NCBI RefSeq assembly: GCF_029428675.1
Contig: NZ_JAJNEL010000001.1
Coordinates: 868,001 to 932,000 of the forward strand
DNA length: 64,000 nucleotides
From: Streptomyces sp. JH14
Lineage (GTDB): Bacteria; Actinomycetota; Actinomycetes; Streptomycetales; Streptomycetaceae
Direction: 5' to 3'
Part shown: piece by piece, positions 1-8,679 of the stretch
Layout of the letters: each line of letters begins with the position of its first letter
Numbering within the stretch: position 1 is the stretch's first letter
Program-made: the position numbers and the translations under genes
The notes under the pieces: model-generated
Told to the model about the DNA's origin: nothing
Databases searched by the model: none
What the model saw: the letters and a program-made list of their open reading frames with translations, nothing else

Positions 1-245
1 GCCTGCGCCATGACGTGCGCGGTGGAGTGCCGGAGGATGTTCAGGCCGTCCTCGGAGGAAATCTCGACGGGCTCGACGACCTCGCCGTCGGCGACGACGT
101 ACGCGAGGTCCTTCAGCTCACCGGCCACCCGGGCGGCGACGACGGTGCGCTCGCCTGGGAAGAGCTCGGCAGCCGTAGTGCCCGTCGTCACCACGCGCTC
201 TTCCCGCTCGGAATCGCGTTGGATGATCACACGGACGTCTGACAC
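1..245 (-). CDS. thrS: threonyl-tRNA synthetase, N-terminal part (runs off the left edge)
   Basis: The first 81 residues of threonyl-tRNA synthetase, which charges tRNA-Thr in the cytoplasm. The GTG start at 243-245 is chosen because an AGGAG ribosome binding site lies just upstream (about 252-256). The visible part is the TGS domain (roughly residues 3-65). It is followed by [10 protein letters not shown], the beginning of the second editing-associated domain, where HxxxH is the conserved zinc-type motif. The catalytic class II core lies outside the window. The gene is transcribed leftward; the next gene upstream on the same strand ends at 374, leaving a 128-bp promoter region. The identification is firm because of the motif and its position; completeness cannot be judged from this window. 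Confidence 0.93.
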   Translation of the reverse strand, partial: MSDVRVIIQRDSEREERVVTTGTTAAELFPGERTVVAARVAGELKDLAYVVADGEVVEPVEISSEDGLNILRHSTAHVMAQ

Positions 246-373
246 CGGTCTCTCCTGACTGAAGGGGGGTGCGCGCCGTATTCCACTGCGCACGCAAGAC
301 GAATCGTACCGAGCCGGTGGCCCCCTTCGCGAAAGGGTTCGCTCCGGCCACCCGGCCGCCCGGTGCTGTGCGT

Positions 374-1654
374 CTATTCGCCCGTGCAGGCCTCCTCGAA
401 GAAGTCGAGGTTCTCCTGCAGCGACTTCATCAGCCGGTCCCGTTCCGCCTCGTCGACCTGTACGGGCACCACCTGCGAGGCCCCGGTCAGCCGCCGGAAG
501 CCGTCCCGGCTCTCCAGCCGCCCCTCCACCCGGATCGGCAGTCCGACGAGATGGGCGTGGCCGGCGATCCGGTACGCCTCCTCGTCGAGCTCCAGTCTCA
601 CGTGCGGGACCTCGGCGCCCGCCAGGACCCGCAGCCGTACGATTCCGGCGCCGCGCGGTCCCGAGCGGCGCATCCGTACGACGGCCCCGGTGATCCGCAC
701 GGTGACGGCCGGTTCGTCCTCGATGTAGCGGGCCCCCGCCAGCCGCAGGGCCGGAAGGTCGCCGGGGGAGAATTCCACCGGTTCGGGGCGGGCGGGGCAG
801 CCTTCGGGGGTTCCCGCGGCGGGTGCCCAGGCGAGGGCGATCCTTGTTCCCTCCGAACCGCGGACCAGAGCGATGACGGCCTGGGTCAGCTCCCGGCTGA
901 CACCGGCCTCGACGGCGCTGTCGAAGGCCTCCATCCCGCCGGTGGCGCGCTGGAAGTCGATGGCTTCGCGGGTGGCGTGCAGGGCGTGGTAGAGCCGTAC
1001 GGCGACGGCCCGGCCCGGGGCGACCGGGAGGTACGCCGTGAGGTCGCGGCCGCCCGGGGCGGGTCCGACGAGCATGCCTTCCAGAGCGGCGAGGGCCCTT
1101 CTGCGGTGGCGTGCGCCGTGGAAGCCGGCGCGCCCCCGTACGGCGAGCGCCCCGGCGAGGAGGATCTGCCGGGCCGCGGCGCGCAGCTGGTCGGCGCCGC
1201 TCCAGCTGGCGGCTCCGGCGGCTCCCGCGGGTCCAGCCACGCCGTCGGGGACATCGCGCCACCAGCGGATCTCGTCGCTGGGCACGGCGAGGGAGACCAG
1301 GACGTCACGGGCCGAGGGCGCCGCACTGCGGGCGAGCGCGGTGAGCGCCTCGGCGAGGAGGTCCTCGCTGTCGGGGAAGGCCGTGGTGTCGGGTACGAGG
1401 AGGCTCGTGCCGCCGGAGGGTGTCGCGTTTCCCGGTGGGGTCCATCGGCTGTACCGTCCGGCCGCGCCGCCGCGGCGGCGCCAGCCGTGCCGGTCCAGCA
1501 GGGCCCCGAGGACCGCGGGGTCGACGCGGGCGGGATCGGGGATGTCCCCGGCGGGCGGCACCACGGCGGGCCAGTGGCCCATGGTCTCGTTGGGGTGTGG
1601 TCGCGTGCCCGACGGCATGACTGCGTCGACGGGCTCGTCCATCGGCCGGTGCAT
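374..1654 (-). CDS. conserved hypothetical protein, translationally coupled to a DUF4365 protein
   Basis: A 426-residue protein of unknown function. The ATG at 1652-1654 overlaps the TGA of the upstream DUF4365 gene (ATGA), so the two are translationally coupled and probably work together. The N-terminal 80 residues include a short stretch, [14 protein letters not shown], followed by SRWTPP and TSLLVPDT, which looks like a small substrate- or partner-binding fold. The middle is alpha-helical and Ala-rich. The C-terminal third (about 300-415) is beta-rich, with alternating charged strands ([29 protein letters not shown]) and may be an OB-like fold; that is inference. No transmembrane helix or signal peptide is visible. 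No catalytic motif was recognised. Coding bias is strong and the coupling makes it a real gene. Confidence 0.8.
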   Translation of the reverse strand: MHRPMDEPVDAVMPSGTRPHPNETMGHWPAVVPPAGDIPDPARVDPAVLGALLDRHGWRRRGGAAGRYSRWTPPGNATPSGGTSLLVPDTTAFPDSEDLLAEALTALARSAAPSARDVLVSLAVPSDEIRWWRDVPDGVAGPAGAAGAASWSGADQLRAAARQILLAGALAVRGRAGFHGARHRRRALAALEGMLVGPAPGGRDLTAYLPVAPGRAVAVRLYHALHATREAIDFQRATGGMEAFDSAVEAGVSRELTQAVIALVRGSEGTRIALAWAPAAGTPEGCPARPEPVEFSPGDLPALRLAGARYIEDEPAVTVRITGAVVRMRRSGPRGAGIVRLRVLAGAEVPHVRLELDEEAYRIAGHAHLVGLPIRVEGRLESRDGFRRLTGASQVVPVQVDEAERDRLMKSLQENLDFFEEACTGE

Positions 1655-2220
1655 CAGGGTCTCCCTCCCGCCCCGACCCGCGTCATGATCTCGCAGAGCG
1701 CGCGGTCGTCGAATATGCGCGTGGTCGGGATCCGCACAGTGGTCCTGTGCCGGCCCGTCACCGCGTGGCCGGCCAGGTTGGTCCAGTAGCAGCAGTGCCG
1801 CAGGTCGAGCCGGTCGTGGCCGGCCCGCAGCCAGTCGTCCTGGCTGCGCGGCACGATCATCACGACCAGGATCTTGTGCACCGACACGGGTGTCCGGGCG
1901 AGCTTCACGAGGTGGGCGTTGTCCAGCGTGAAGGCGAACGACGGTCCGGGTGGGTGCGGGGGTATCTGATAGGTGCATTTCAGCTGCACCTTTATGGTCA
2001 CCTCGTCGTCGACGGTGTGGTCGGGGGCGCCGTGGCTGACATGCCAGTCGATGCCGTTGTCGGGAAAGGGCTGCGACAGGGAGCACCCCGCCGCGGCCGC
2101 GACCGCGTGCAGGTAGCCCACCTGGAGGGTCTCCATGCAGGCGGTGGTGGCGAGTGTGCCTCGCAGCGGTGCGATCCGCTGGGGCAGCAGCCCGCTCGGG
2201 TCGGGCTGCGCGAGCGCCAT
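1654..2220 (-). CDS. DUF4365 domain protein, PD-(D/E)XK nuclease-like
   Basis: A 188-residue protein that I place in the DUF4365 family. The family is thought to have a restriction-endonuclease-like (PD-(D/E)XK) fold. In support, the sequence shows a D58 in NGIDWHV followed about 20 residues later by TIKVQLKC, where Q79-x-K81 fits the QxK half of that motif. The C-terminal half contains the family-typical SFAFTLDNAHLVKL and VMIVPRSQDDWL segments. The ATG at 2218-2220 is chosen because homologue-like sequence begins there; the reading frame is open further upstream, so a longer start is possible. The stop overlaps the start of the next gene by one base, making a two-gene unit. Its substrate is unknown. 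A role in DNA processing or defence is only inference from the fold. Confidence 0.78.
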   Translation of the reverse strand: MALAQPDPSGLLPQRIAPLRGTLATTACMETLQVGYLHAVAAAAGCSLSQPFPDNGIDWHVSHGAPDHTVDDEVTIKVQLKCTYQIPPHPPGPSFAFTLDNAHLVKLARTPVSVHKILVVMIVPRSQDDWLRAGHDRLDLRHCCYWTNLAGHAVTGRHRTTVRIPTTRIFDDRALCEIMTRVGAGGRP

Positions 2221-2432
2221 GGCTCCGTATGCCTTCCGGGCTGTGCCGATCGGTTCGTTCGGTTGGCGAGTTCTCAGGGTCGGTGAGTCCTCGGGGCAAC
2301 TTGCTTGCCCGTCACCTGTGTTGTCACCGCACAGAGGGGCCCGCAAACGGCGTATCAGGCAAAGGGCCCGGGTATCACCGAATCGGGCAGGGGAATCACG
2401 CCATCTGCCGGTCGGGCACGAGGAGTTCGGGG

Positions 2433-3158
2433 ATGACGCACTGGTATGAGGGGCCGCTGGCCGCTTTTGACACCGAGACAACAGGCGTGGACGTCGAGCA
2501 GGACCGGATCGTTTCGGCCGCTCTGGTGATCCAGGACGCGACGGGCGGGCGTATGCGCGTCACCCGCTGGCTGGTGAATCCGGGGGTGCCGGTGCCCGTG
2601 GGGGCCACCGAGATCCACGGCCTGACCGACGACCACCTCCAGCGCAACGGCCGGTGGCCCGCACCGGTGGTGGAGGAGATAGCCAGGGCGCTGGCCGAGC
2701 AGTGCGCGGCCGGCCGGCCGCTCGTCGTGATGAACGCGCCCTTCGATCTGACGCTGCTGGACCGGGAGCTGAAGCGGCACCGGGCGTCGTCGCTGGCCGG
2801 GTATCTGGGGAACACTCCGCTGTGCGTGCTGGATCCGCGCGTCCTCGACAAGCATCTGGACCGTTACCGCAAGGGCCGGCGCACCCTGACCGACCTCTGC
2901 GCGCAGTACGAGGTGGTGCTGGACGGCGCCCATGACGCGGCGGCCGATGCGGCGGCTTCGCTGGAGCTGGTGCGGGCGGTGGCGCGCCGGTTCTCGTCCC
3001 GCCTGGAGCGGCTGTCGCCGGCGGAGCTGCATGCGTTGCAGGCGGTGTGGCACGCGGCACAGGCGCGCGGTCTGCAGGCGTGGTTCGCGAAGAGCGGGAC
3101 GCCGGAGGCGGTGGATCCGGCCTGGCCGCTGCGCCCGGAGCTGCCCGCGGCGGCATGA
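2433..3158 (+). CDS. DnaQ-like (DEDD) 3'-5' exonuclease
   Basis: A 241-residue member of the DEDD exonuclease superfamily (the epsilon subunit/DnaQ fold), which removes nucleotides from 3' ends using two metal ions. The four acidic positions can be followed in the sequence: FDTETTG near the N-terminus (ExoI), the HGLTDDHL segment, NAPFDLTLLD (ExoII), and a C-terminal HDAAADA (ExoIII with the general-base His). No polymerase or BRCT domain is attached, so it is a stand-alone proofreading or repair nuclease. The ATG at 2433 is preceded by GAGG (about 2420-2424). It is divergently transcribed from the DUF4365 pair. Biochemical preference for DNA or RNA cannot be read from the sequence. Confidence 0.9.
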   Translation: MTHWYEGPLAAFDTETTGVDVEQDRIVSAALVIQDATGGRMRVTRWLVNPGVPVPVGATEIHGLTDDHLQRNGRWPAPVVEEIARALAEQCAAGRPLVVMNAPFDLTLLDRELKRHRASSLAGYLGNTPLCVLDPRVLDKHLDRYRKGRRTLTDLCAQYEVVLDGAHDAAADAAASLELVRAVARRFSSRLERLSPAELHALQAVWHAAQARGLQAWFAKSGTPEAVDPAWPLRPELPAAA

Positions 3159-3237
3159 TCCCGGGGCCGCGGTGACCGGGTCGCGCGCGCGATCCCGACG
3201 TGCGGCGGCCGGTTCCATGGACGCTGCCCGCACACGC

Positions 3238-3276
3238 AGAGGCCGGTCCGTCGGTGGTGCTGACGGACCGGCCTCT
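3238..3276 (-). terminator. hairpin terminator of tRNA-Val(CAC)
   Basis: A perfect 15-bp stem (3238-3252 with 3262-3276) and a 9-base loop, with no U-tract, starting 8 bases beyond the 3' end of the tRNA on the minus strand. It also faces the end of the exonuclease gene and may serve both directions. Confidence 0.75.
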
Positions 3277-3283
3277 CCCGGGG

Positions 3284-3355
3284 TGGGCGATACTGGGTTC
3301 GAACCAGTGACCTCTTCGGTGTGAACGAAGCGCTCTCCCACTGAGCTAATCGCCC
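3284..3355 (-). tRNA. tRNA-Val (anticodon CAC)
   Basis: A 72-base tRNA. The acceptor stem is GGGCGAT/ATCGCCC with an A discriminator, the D-arm carries AGCTCAGTGGGAGAGC, and the anticodon loop TTCACAC is closed by CTTCG/CGAAG, giving anticodon CAC (valine, GUG codons). The T-arm has GGTTCGAACCC. CCA is not encoded. The 72-base body is identical to the second copy near 7.1 kb, apart from one base in the T-stem region (GGGTTCG there is GGTTTCG on the displayed strand). Confidence 0.96.
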
Positions 3356-3368
3356 GGGAACGGACTGA

Positions 3369-3398
3369 ACCATACAGGCCTCGGCGGGTGTGGTTCAA
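3369..3398 (-). promoter_or_regulatory. sigma-70-type promoter for tRNA-Val(CAC)
   Basis: On the minus strand, TTGAAC (3393-3398) and TATGGT (3369-3374) are separated by 18 bp. The start of transcription is expected about seven bases upstream of the tRNA. The -35 box overlaps the stop codon of the SRPBCC gene behind it. Confidence 0.6.
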
Positions 3399-3841
3399 AC
3401 TCCTTCAAGACGGGCCGCCAGTCCACGGCGTCCGGCACGCATCATCAGGGCGTGATTCGCCCGGAACACCGCACGTCCCGGCACCGCGAGGAGCCGCATC
3501 ACCGTCCGGCGCACCTCGACCTCCTGCTCGTACGTGGCACGGGTGCCGGCGCCGTGTGCGGTGACGGTCCAGCGGGCCCAGCCGTCGAGGTCGCCGCCGA
3601 GGACCGCCTCGAGCACCCCGGCCGCGGGGTCGCGGCGGCTCGCGCGGACGGTCATGACGAGGTCGTACGGGAGGAGGGAGCGGATCCGCATGGTGCCTGT
3701 GGTGTCGTCGACGCCGGCGACCTGGCGGATCTGGGGCCACCATTGCGGATAGTCCTCGGCGCGTTCGAGGACCGCGTACACGGCAGCGGGCGGGGCGGAC
3801 ACGTCCCAGACGCTCACAAAGCGGTAGTGGCTCCAGTCCAT
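3395..3841 (-). CDS. SRPBCC (polyketide cyclase/dehydrase-like) family protein
   Basis: A 148-residue single-domain protein of the SRPBCC/START-like helix-grip fold, which forms a deep hydrophobic pocket. Typical features are SVWDVSAPPAAVYAVLERAEDYPQWW split over the first 40 residues (the P..VY..L.....YP.WWP signature) and the C-terminal long helix with RANHALMMRAGRRGL. The ligand is unknown, and there is no polyketide cluster nearby, so the cyclase label is only a family name. The ATG at 3839-3841 gives the normal family length. It is divergent from the large membrane protein gene at 3926, with only 84 bp between starts, so both promoters must lie there. Confidence 0.85.
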   Translation of the reverse strand: MDWSHYRFVSVWDVSAPPAAVYAVLERAEDYPQWWPQIRQVAGVDDTTGTMRIRSLLPYDLVMTVRASRRDPAAGVLEAVLGGDLDGWARWTVTAHGAGTRATYEQEVEVRRTVMRLLAVPGRAVFRANHALMMRAGRRGLAARLEGV

Positions 3842-3925
3842 GGGTCCCAGTCTGCGCGTACTCAGTCCCCCAGCTGAGTATCCGCGCGCATGTCCGCACG
3901 TGTGGGCCGCGCCACACTCCCGTTT

Positions 3926-6418
3926 ATGACACATGTGCCGTCGCCCGCCGAGGAATTGGCGCTCCTCGATCGCGAACTGGTCCGGCTGGACGCCCGCCGG
4001 ATGCAGCTGCTGACCCGTCGCGCCTGGTTGCTGAGTGTTCTGCAGCCGCAGGCCGCAGTGCCCGCCGCTCCGACCGCACCGCCGGCCGCGGCTCCTTTCG
4101 CGCCGCCGTCGTCGCCGTCGTCGCCGACAGCCGCCCCGGCGGCCCGGCGCAGTGCGCAGAATGTGCTGCTGACCCTGGGCGGTCTGCTCCTGACGATCGC
4201 GGCGATCGCGTTCACCCTGGTCAGCTGGGGGCACATGGGGATCGGCGGCCGCTCTGCGGTGCTCGCCCTGGTCACGGTCGTCGCGCTGGCGGCACCCGCC
4301 GGGCTGCTGCGTCGTGGGCTGTCGTCGACGGCCGAGGCGCTGGGCGCGCTCGCGCTGGTGCTGATGGTGCTGGACGCGTATGCGCTGCACCGGGTGGCGG
4401 CGCCGGACGCCGGCGGACTCGGATTCGCCGCGGCCGCTTCGGCGGCGCTGGCCGTGCTGTGGGCGGTGTACGGCCTGGCGCTCGCCCGGCTGCGACTGCC
4501 GCGCCCGGCAGCGGTGGTGAGCGTGCAGTTCACGCTGGTGCTCTGGGCGTGGTCGGCGGACGCCCAGGCGTCGGTCTTCGGCTGGGCACTCCTGCTGACG
4601 GCGGCGCTCGACTGTGTGATCGCCCTGTGGGGCAGGGGCGTTGGGGTGCGGACGACCGCGGCCGTCGGTGGTTGCGTATCGGGGCTGGCCGGATCCCTGG
4701 TGGCCCTGGTGCAGTCGGTGACGGCCGGGACACCGGTGGCGGCGGTGGCACCCGGGGTGCTGCTGCTGACAGCAGCGGCGGTCGCGCTGCTCGGAACGTG
4801 GCGGGCGCCCACGAGGTTCGCGGTGGCCGGCGGGCTGATCGCAGGGCTTGCCGTGGTGGCCGGGGCCGGCGGGGTGCTGCGTGCGGGGGCGCCGGCGGAC
4901 TGGACGGTTCCGGTGTACCTGCTGTGCGGTCTGCTGCTGTTGGCGTCGGTACGGGCTCCGCTGCGGCGGCCGGCCGGGCAGGGAGTGCTGTGGGCCTCGC
5001 TGGTGGTGGTCGCGGGGTCGGTGCTCGCCGCGGCGCCGGCGGTCGGAGTGACGCTGGTGGGTCCGGTGTCGCGGCTGTCCGCGGTGTGGGCGGGTGCGCC
5101 GGAGGGCGGCGTTCGCGGTGCACTGGGGATGGCGGGAATGGAGTGGTCGCAACTCTCCACGGTGCCCGTGGTGCTGTTGGTGCCGGCTGTCCTGGCGGGG
5201 GCGGCGTACCGCCGGTGGGCGTGGTGCACGCGGATGGCCGGGCCGGTGGCCGCCCCGGGAGAGGCGTGGCGGAGCGTGGTGGGTGCGAGTGCGCTGGTGC
5301 TCGGGTGGGCGGGGCTGCTGGTGCTGCCGGTCGTGCTGGACGCCGCGTACGCGGCCGCGGTGGCGGTGCAGTCGGTGCTCGTCGCGGCGCTGCTCGCCCT
5401 GGCGGTACGGGGGCTGCGCCGCGGGGCGGACCCGGTCGCATGGGCCGCGCTGGTCTGCGGTGCGGCCGGGGCGGTGAGTGTGGCAGTGCTGTCGCTGGCC
5501 GCGGAGTCCGCCACCTATGCGGTGTTCGGAACACTGCTGGTGCTGTTCGGGGCGGCAGCGGCGGGAACGCGTGCCGGGTCGTCGGCGGCTCGGGCGACCC
5601 GGGTGGTGCAGGCGGTGCAGGCGTGTGTGGCCGTGGTCTGCGCCATGGTGCTCGCCGGTGCGGTGGGGGCGTCGCTGGAGCTCGCGACGTACCGGACCGC
5701 GCCGGTCATGCTGGTCGTCCCGGCGGCGACGGTCCTGATCGGGGCGCGGCTGCGGGGCGGTCCTTCGGCGTTGCCGGTCGAGCTGACCGGCGCCGTCGCG
5801 GGCGCGGTGGCGGTGGCGATGGCCGTGCCGGACGGCCGGTTCCTCGCCCTGGTTCTCGCCCTGTGCGGTGTGCTGGCGGCGGGCACGGCGGTACGCGCGG
5901 AGCGGCGGCCGGTGGCCGGGTACGTGGCGGTGGCTCTGTTCGTCCTGGCGACATGGGTGCGGCTGTCGGCTTCGGACGTGTCGGCCCCGGAGGCGTACAC
6001 CCTGCCGGTGACGGTCCCCGCGCTGGCGATCGGGGTGCTGCGAAGGCGCCGCGATCCGGCAGCGTCCTCGTGGACGGCGTACGGGGCGGGCCTGGCGGCG
6101 ACGCTGGTACCGAGCCTCTTCGCGGCCTGGGTCGACCCGTCGTGGGTGCGGCCGCTGCTGCTGGGCGTGGCGGCTCTGGTGCTCACGCTGGCCGGGGCGC
6201 GGCTGCGACTGCAGGCTCTGCTGCTGCTCGGTGGTGCGGTGCTCGCTCTGGACGCGCTGCACGAACTGGCGCCGTACGTGGTCCAGGTGGCCGGTGTGCT
6301 GCCGCGCTGGCTGCCGCCCGCACTGGCCGGGGCGCTGCTGCTGGTGGTCGGGGCGACGTACGAGCAGCGGCTGCGCGATGCGCGGCGGCTGAAGGACGCA
6401 CTGCGGCGGATGCGCTGA
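3926..6418 (+). CDS. large polytopic membrane protein of unknown function
   Basis: An 830-residue integral membrane protein. The first 40 residues form a charged helix (EELALLDRELVRLDARR), probably a short coiled coil. A Pro/Ala/Ser linker follows to about residue 75, and then roughly twenty hydrophobic segments run to the C-terminus, beginning with NVLLTLGGLLLTIAAIAF. The tail (RLRDARRLKDALRRMR) is basic and likely cytoplasmic. The protein has the look of the SCO-type actinobacterial membrane proteins annotated only as hypothetical or DUF2157-like. No transporter, transferase or polymerase signature was recognised. The ATG at 3926 follows the divergent promoter region. GC content and codon bias match the neighbours. 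Confidence 0.82.
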   Translation: MTHVPSPAEELALLDRELVRLDARRMQLLTRRAWLLSVLQPQAAVPAAPTAPPAAAPFAPPSSPSSPTAAPAARRSAQNVLLTLGGLLLTIAAIAFTLVSWGHMGIGGRSAVLALVTVVALAAPAGLLRRGLSSTAEALGALALVLMVLDAYALHRVAAPDAGGLGFAAAASAALAVLWAVYGLALARLRLPRPAAVVSVQFTLVLWAWSADAQASVFGWALLLTAALDCVIALWGRGVGVRTTAAVGGCVSGLAGSLVALVQSVTAGTPVAAVAPGVLLLTAAAVALLGTWRAPTRFAVAGGLIAGLAVVAGAGGVLRAGAPADWTVPVYLLCGLLLLASVRAPLRRPAGQGVLWASLVVVAGSVLAAAPAVGVTLVGPVSRLSAVWAGAPEGGVRGALGMAGMEWSQLSTVPVVLLVPAVLAGAAYRRWAWCTRMAGPVAAPGEAWRSVVGASALVLGWAGLLVLPVVLDAAYAAAVAVQSVLVAALLALAVRGLRRGADPVAWAALVCGAAGAVSVAVLSLAAESATYAVFGTLLVLFGAAAAGTRAGSSAARATRVVQAVQACVAVVCAMVLAGAVGASLELATYRTAPVMLVVPAATVLIGARLRGGPSALPVELTGAVAGAVAVAMAVPDGRFLALVLALCGVLAAGTAVRAERRPVAGYVAVALFVLATWVRLSASDVSAPEAYTLPVTVPALAIGVLRRRRDPAASSWTAYGAGLAATLVPSLFAAWVDPSWVRPLLLGVAALVLTLAGARLRLQALLLLGGAVLALDALHELAPYVVQVAGVLPRWLPPALAGALLLVVGATYEQRLRDARRLKDALRRMR

Positions 6419-7043
6419 CCCGGGTCCGGTCTGCGGGCCGGCCCGGGCGTTCCTCGCACGTTCCGGGCCGGGATCCGGTCACCGGCCGGGCGACTGCCCC
6501 ATGGCGTCCACCTGCCGGCGCCGGTGGGGACGTTTCTCCGTGCGGGGATTTCCGGACTCGGCCCCGGAATTGGCGTGGGCCGATAACCGTCCCGCCCTGC
6601 CTGGAGGGCGCACGACGACAGCTGCGGCAGCTCACCGCATTGCCGGAGCGCCCGGATTCACCCCGGATGAGGACGTCCCTCCGCCTTGCGATGCACCACA
6701 TCTGACGCCACGTGCTGATCCACCGGGGATGACGCGACAGGCCCTCGGGACGCGCCCGTCGTCGCACCTGCGTGGAATTGCGGCCGCGTTGTGGAAACTG
6801 CGGGACGAATTGCCCACGAGGGCCACGGTGTTGAACGTCTCCCAGGAATGCGCAGGAATGCGCCGGCCCGGAAGCCCATCCCGCCCTCGATGCGCACGCG
6901 GTCGCTGCTTCCCGAACGGGGCGATCGTCCCGGCGGCCGGCGGGGCCCGCCGTGATGATCGACCGGATCCCTCACATCGGCCGAAGCGCCTCGCCCGGTC
7001 CGGAGCTGTGGACATCGGACCCGGGCGCCACGCACGGGACACG
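6419..7043. other. intergenic stretch without a supported gene
   Basis: About 625 bp between the membrane protein gene and the terminator of the second tRNA-Val. The first 80 bases hold several overlapping G/C-rich inverted repeats (CCGGGTCCGG, GGCCCGGGC, CCGGCCGGGCG) that could end transcription of the membrane protein gene. Open frames here have no codon bias, no ribosome binding site and no recognisable domain. The lower-GC bases around 6560-6850 look like non-coding or decayed sequence. Confidence 0.5.
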
Positions 7044-7083
7044 CAGAGGGCCCGTGAGACTGTCGTGTCTCACGGGCCCTCTG
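7044..7083 (-). terminator. hairpin terminator of the second tRNA-Val(CAC)
   Basis: A perfect 17-bp stem (7044-7060 with 7067-7083), loop TGTCGT, six bases downstream of the tRNA on the minus strand. No U-tract follows, as is usual in Streptomyces. Confidence 0.8.
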
Positions 7084-7089
7084 TCCGGG

Positions 7090-7161
7090 TGGGCGATACT
7101 GGTTTCGAACCAGTGACCTCTTCGGTGTGAACGAAGCGCTCTCCCACTGAGCTAATCGCCC
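7090..7161 (-). tRNA. tRNA-Val (anticodon CAC), second copy
   Basis: A 72-base tRNA with the same acceptor stem, D-arm and CAC anticodon as the copy at 3.3 kb. The T-arm differs by one base (ACTGGTTTCGAACC on the plus strand display). A -10-like TAATGT lies at 7175-7180 on the minus strand, at the same distance from the tRNA as in the other copy, but no good -35 box is visible. The two copies are 3.7 kb apart and each has its own terminator. Confidence 0.95.
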
Positions 7162-7215
7162 GGGCGCACCGCAAACATTACCGCATGTCAGCGGTGCTCT
7201 ACGACCGCCCCCGGG

Positions 7216-7719
7216 TCACTCGCGGATCTTCCAGGGCATCGCGATTCCGAACTTCCACACATAGATCCCGACCAGCACCGCGATGATCACCAGCCCGACC
7301 ACGGTGAGGATGATGTTCCGCCGCCGGACCTTGGGATCGAGCGCCTTCTGGGCCGCCTCGGTGACCTTCCGGCGGGTCCACCGCAGCACCAGCTGCGCCC
7401 AGACGAACTCGGTCGCCCAGATCGCCATGCCGCCGAAGATCACCAGCCAGCCCGGCCCGGGCAGCGGCAGCATGATGATGCCCGCCACGACCACGGCGAG
7501 GCCGACCACGAAGACGCCGACCTGCCAGCTCAGGTGGAGCGCCCTGGACGCCTTGATGAATCCGGGAGCCCGCGAGCCGAGCTCCCGTTCCGCCTTGGCG
7601 TCGTCCTTCGTCACACCCTCCGTGACGTCAGGCGTCACGTCCCTTGTCACGTCCCCCGTAGCGGGCGCCGGGGCTGCCGGTGCGGCAGCCTCGTCCCGCG
7701 CGTCACTCTCCGCATTCAT
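7216..7719 (-). CDS. PGPGW-motif membrane protein (TIGR02611 family)
   Basis: A 167-residue membrane protein. Residues 1-50 are soluble and contain a short run of DVT/GVT repeats. Two hydrophobic hairpin segments follow: HLSWQVGVFVVGLAVVVAG, then LPGPGWLVIFGGMAIWATEF. A charged stretch separates these from a last helix (IILTVVGLVIIAVLVGIYVW). The central PLPGPGW motif identifies the actinobacterial TIGR02611 family, whose function is unknown. The ATG at 7717-7719 gives family-typical length. It is divergent from ssgB with about 190 bp between starts. Confidence 0.88.
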   Translation of the reverse strand: MNAESDARDEAAAPAAPAPATGDVTRDVTPDVTEGVTKDDAKAERELGSRAPGFIKASRALHLSWQVGVFVVGLAVVVAGIIMLPLPGPGWLVIFGGMAIWATEFVWAQLVLRWTRRKVTEAAQKALDPKVRRRNIILTVVGLVIIAVLVGIYVWKFGIAMPWKIRE

Positions 7720-7909
7720 GCGGCCCAACCTACCGGAACGCGCTTCGTCACCGGAATGGGCGAATGACCCAAAGTTACACACCGCTGTACGAGCTATCCG
7801 AAGAATCACAAAAAGGTCAGAGGGGTTTACAACGCCACCGTAGGTGGCATGTCGATTTCGCCGACGTGCGAATCCCCGAGCGCACACTGAGCGAAAGGCC
7901 CTGGCGCTT

Positions 7910-8323
7910 ATGAACACCACGGTCAGCTGCGAGCTGCACCTGCGCCTCGTTGTGTCGAGCGAGTCCTCACTGCCTGTACCCGCGGGCCTGCGGTATGACA
8001 CGGCCGATCCGTATGCCGTGCACGCCACCTTCCACACCGGAGCGGAGGAGACGGTCGAATGGGTATTCGCCCGCGACCTCCTTGCCGAGGGGCTGCACAG
8101 GCCCACCGGCACCGGAGACGTACGTGTCTGGCCATCTCGTAGTCACGGCCAGGGCGTCGTCTGCATCGCGCTGAGCTCCCCAGAGGGCGAAGCCTTGCTC
8201 GAAGCCCCGGCGAGGGCCCTGGAGTCGTTCCTGAAGCGGACCGACGCCGCGGTGCCACCAGGCACCGAGCATCGCCACTTCGACCTCGATACGGAGCTCT
8301 CACACATCCTGGCCGAGAGCTGA
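7910..8323 (+). CDS. ssgB: sporulation-specific cell division protein SsgB
   Basis: A 137-residue SsgA-like protein, recognised over its whole length as SsgB (MNTTVSCELHLRLVVSSESS at the start, DTELSHILAES at the end). In Streptomyces SsgB binds FtsZ and, with SsgA, marks the sites of sporulation septa in aerial hyphae. It is the most conserved SALP and the right length. The ATG at 7910 lies in an A/T-poorer stretch with only a weak ribosome site (GAAAGG about 14 bases upstream). The 5' region contains a small perfect hairpin, GCCACC-GTA-GGTGGC (7834-7848), just after GGTTTAC. That could be a promoter element, since known ssgB control is by a stress/sporulation sigma factor. A hairpin terminator follows the gene. 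Confidence 0.97.
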   Translation: MNTTVSCELHLRLVVSSESSLPVPAGLRYDTADPYAVHATFHTGAEETVEWVFARDLLAEGLHRPTGTGDVRVWPSRSHGQGVVCIALSSPEGEALLEAPARALESFLKRTDAAVPPGTEHRHFDLDTELSHILAES

Positions 8324-8401
8324 GCCAGGTCGAGAGCTGCACTGCGCCGTCCGACTCGGGGCGACGGCGCCGCGCAGACAACCACATAGGGCAGACACCG
8401 G

Positions 8402-8435
8402 CGCCGTGACCACGGAATCCACCGTGGTGACGGCG
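8402..8435 (+). terminator. hairpin downstream of ssgB
   Basis: A 14-bp stem with one mismatch (8402-8415 with 8422-8435) and a 6-base loop, about 80 bases after the ssgB stop. It is a plausible terminator. The remaining sequence up to 8680 shows nothing else coding. Confidence 0.5.
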
Positions 8436-8679
8436 TCGGCGCATGCTCCACCGGCGCATACCGGCGCAGGCCCGCTCCCTGGACGCGCGCCCATCGGGCC
8501 CAGAACGCCCCTCTGCGCCTCTGCACGCCCCCCCACGGCCCCCTGGCGCCCCCTGGTGGCCGGTAAGAGCTCCTCGCGGGCCCTACGGCCCTCTCGTACC
8601 GATGTGCGACTTTGCCGAGCCAGTAGAGTCAGCCCGCATCGGCGGGCGCCCCGCTCGCCGGAGGCCAGGGAGCGAAAGC

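Noticed and set aside
3842..6262. Long minus-strand frame rich in Gln/Arg/His opposite the large membrane protein
   Set aside because: High-GC codon bias on the plus strand creates open antisense frames; only its last 149 codons (3395-3841) are a real gene.
6501..7130. 209-residue plus-strand frame between the membrane protein gene and tRNA-Val
   Set aside because: It runs through the tRNA terminator and tRNA gene, has no ribosome site and no protein-like composition.
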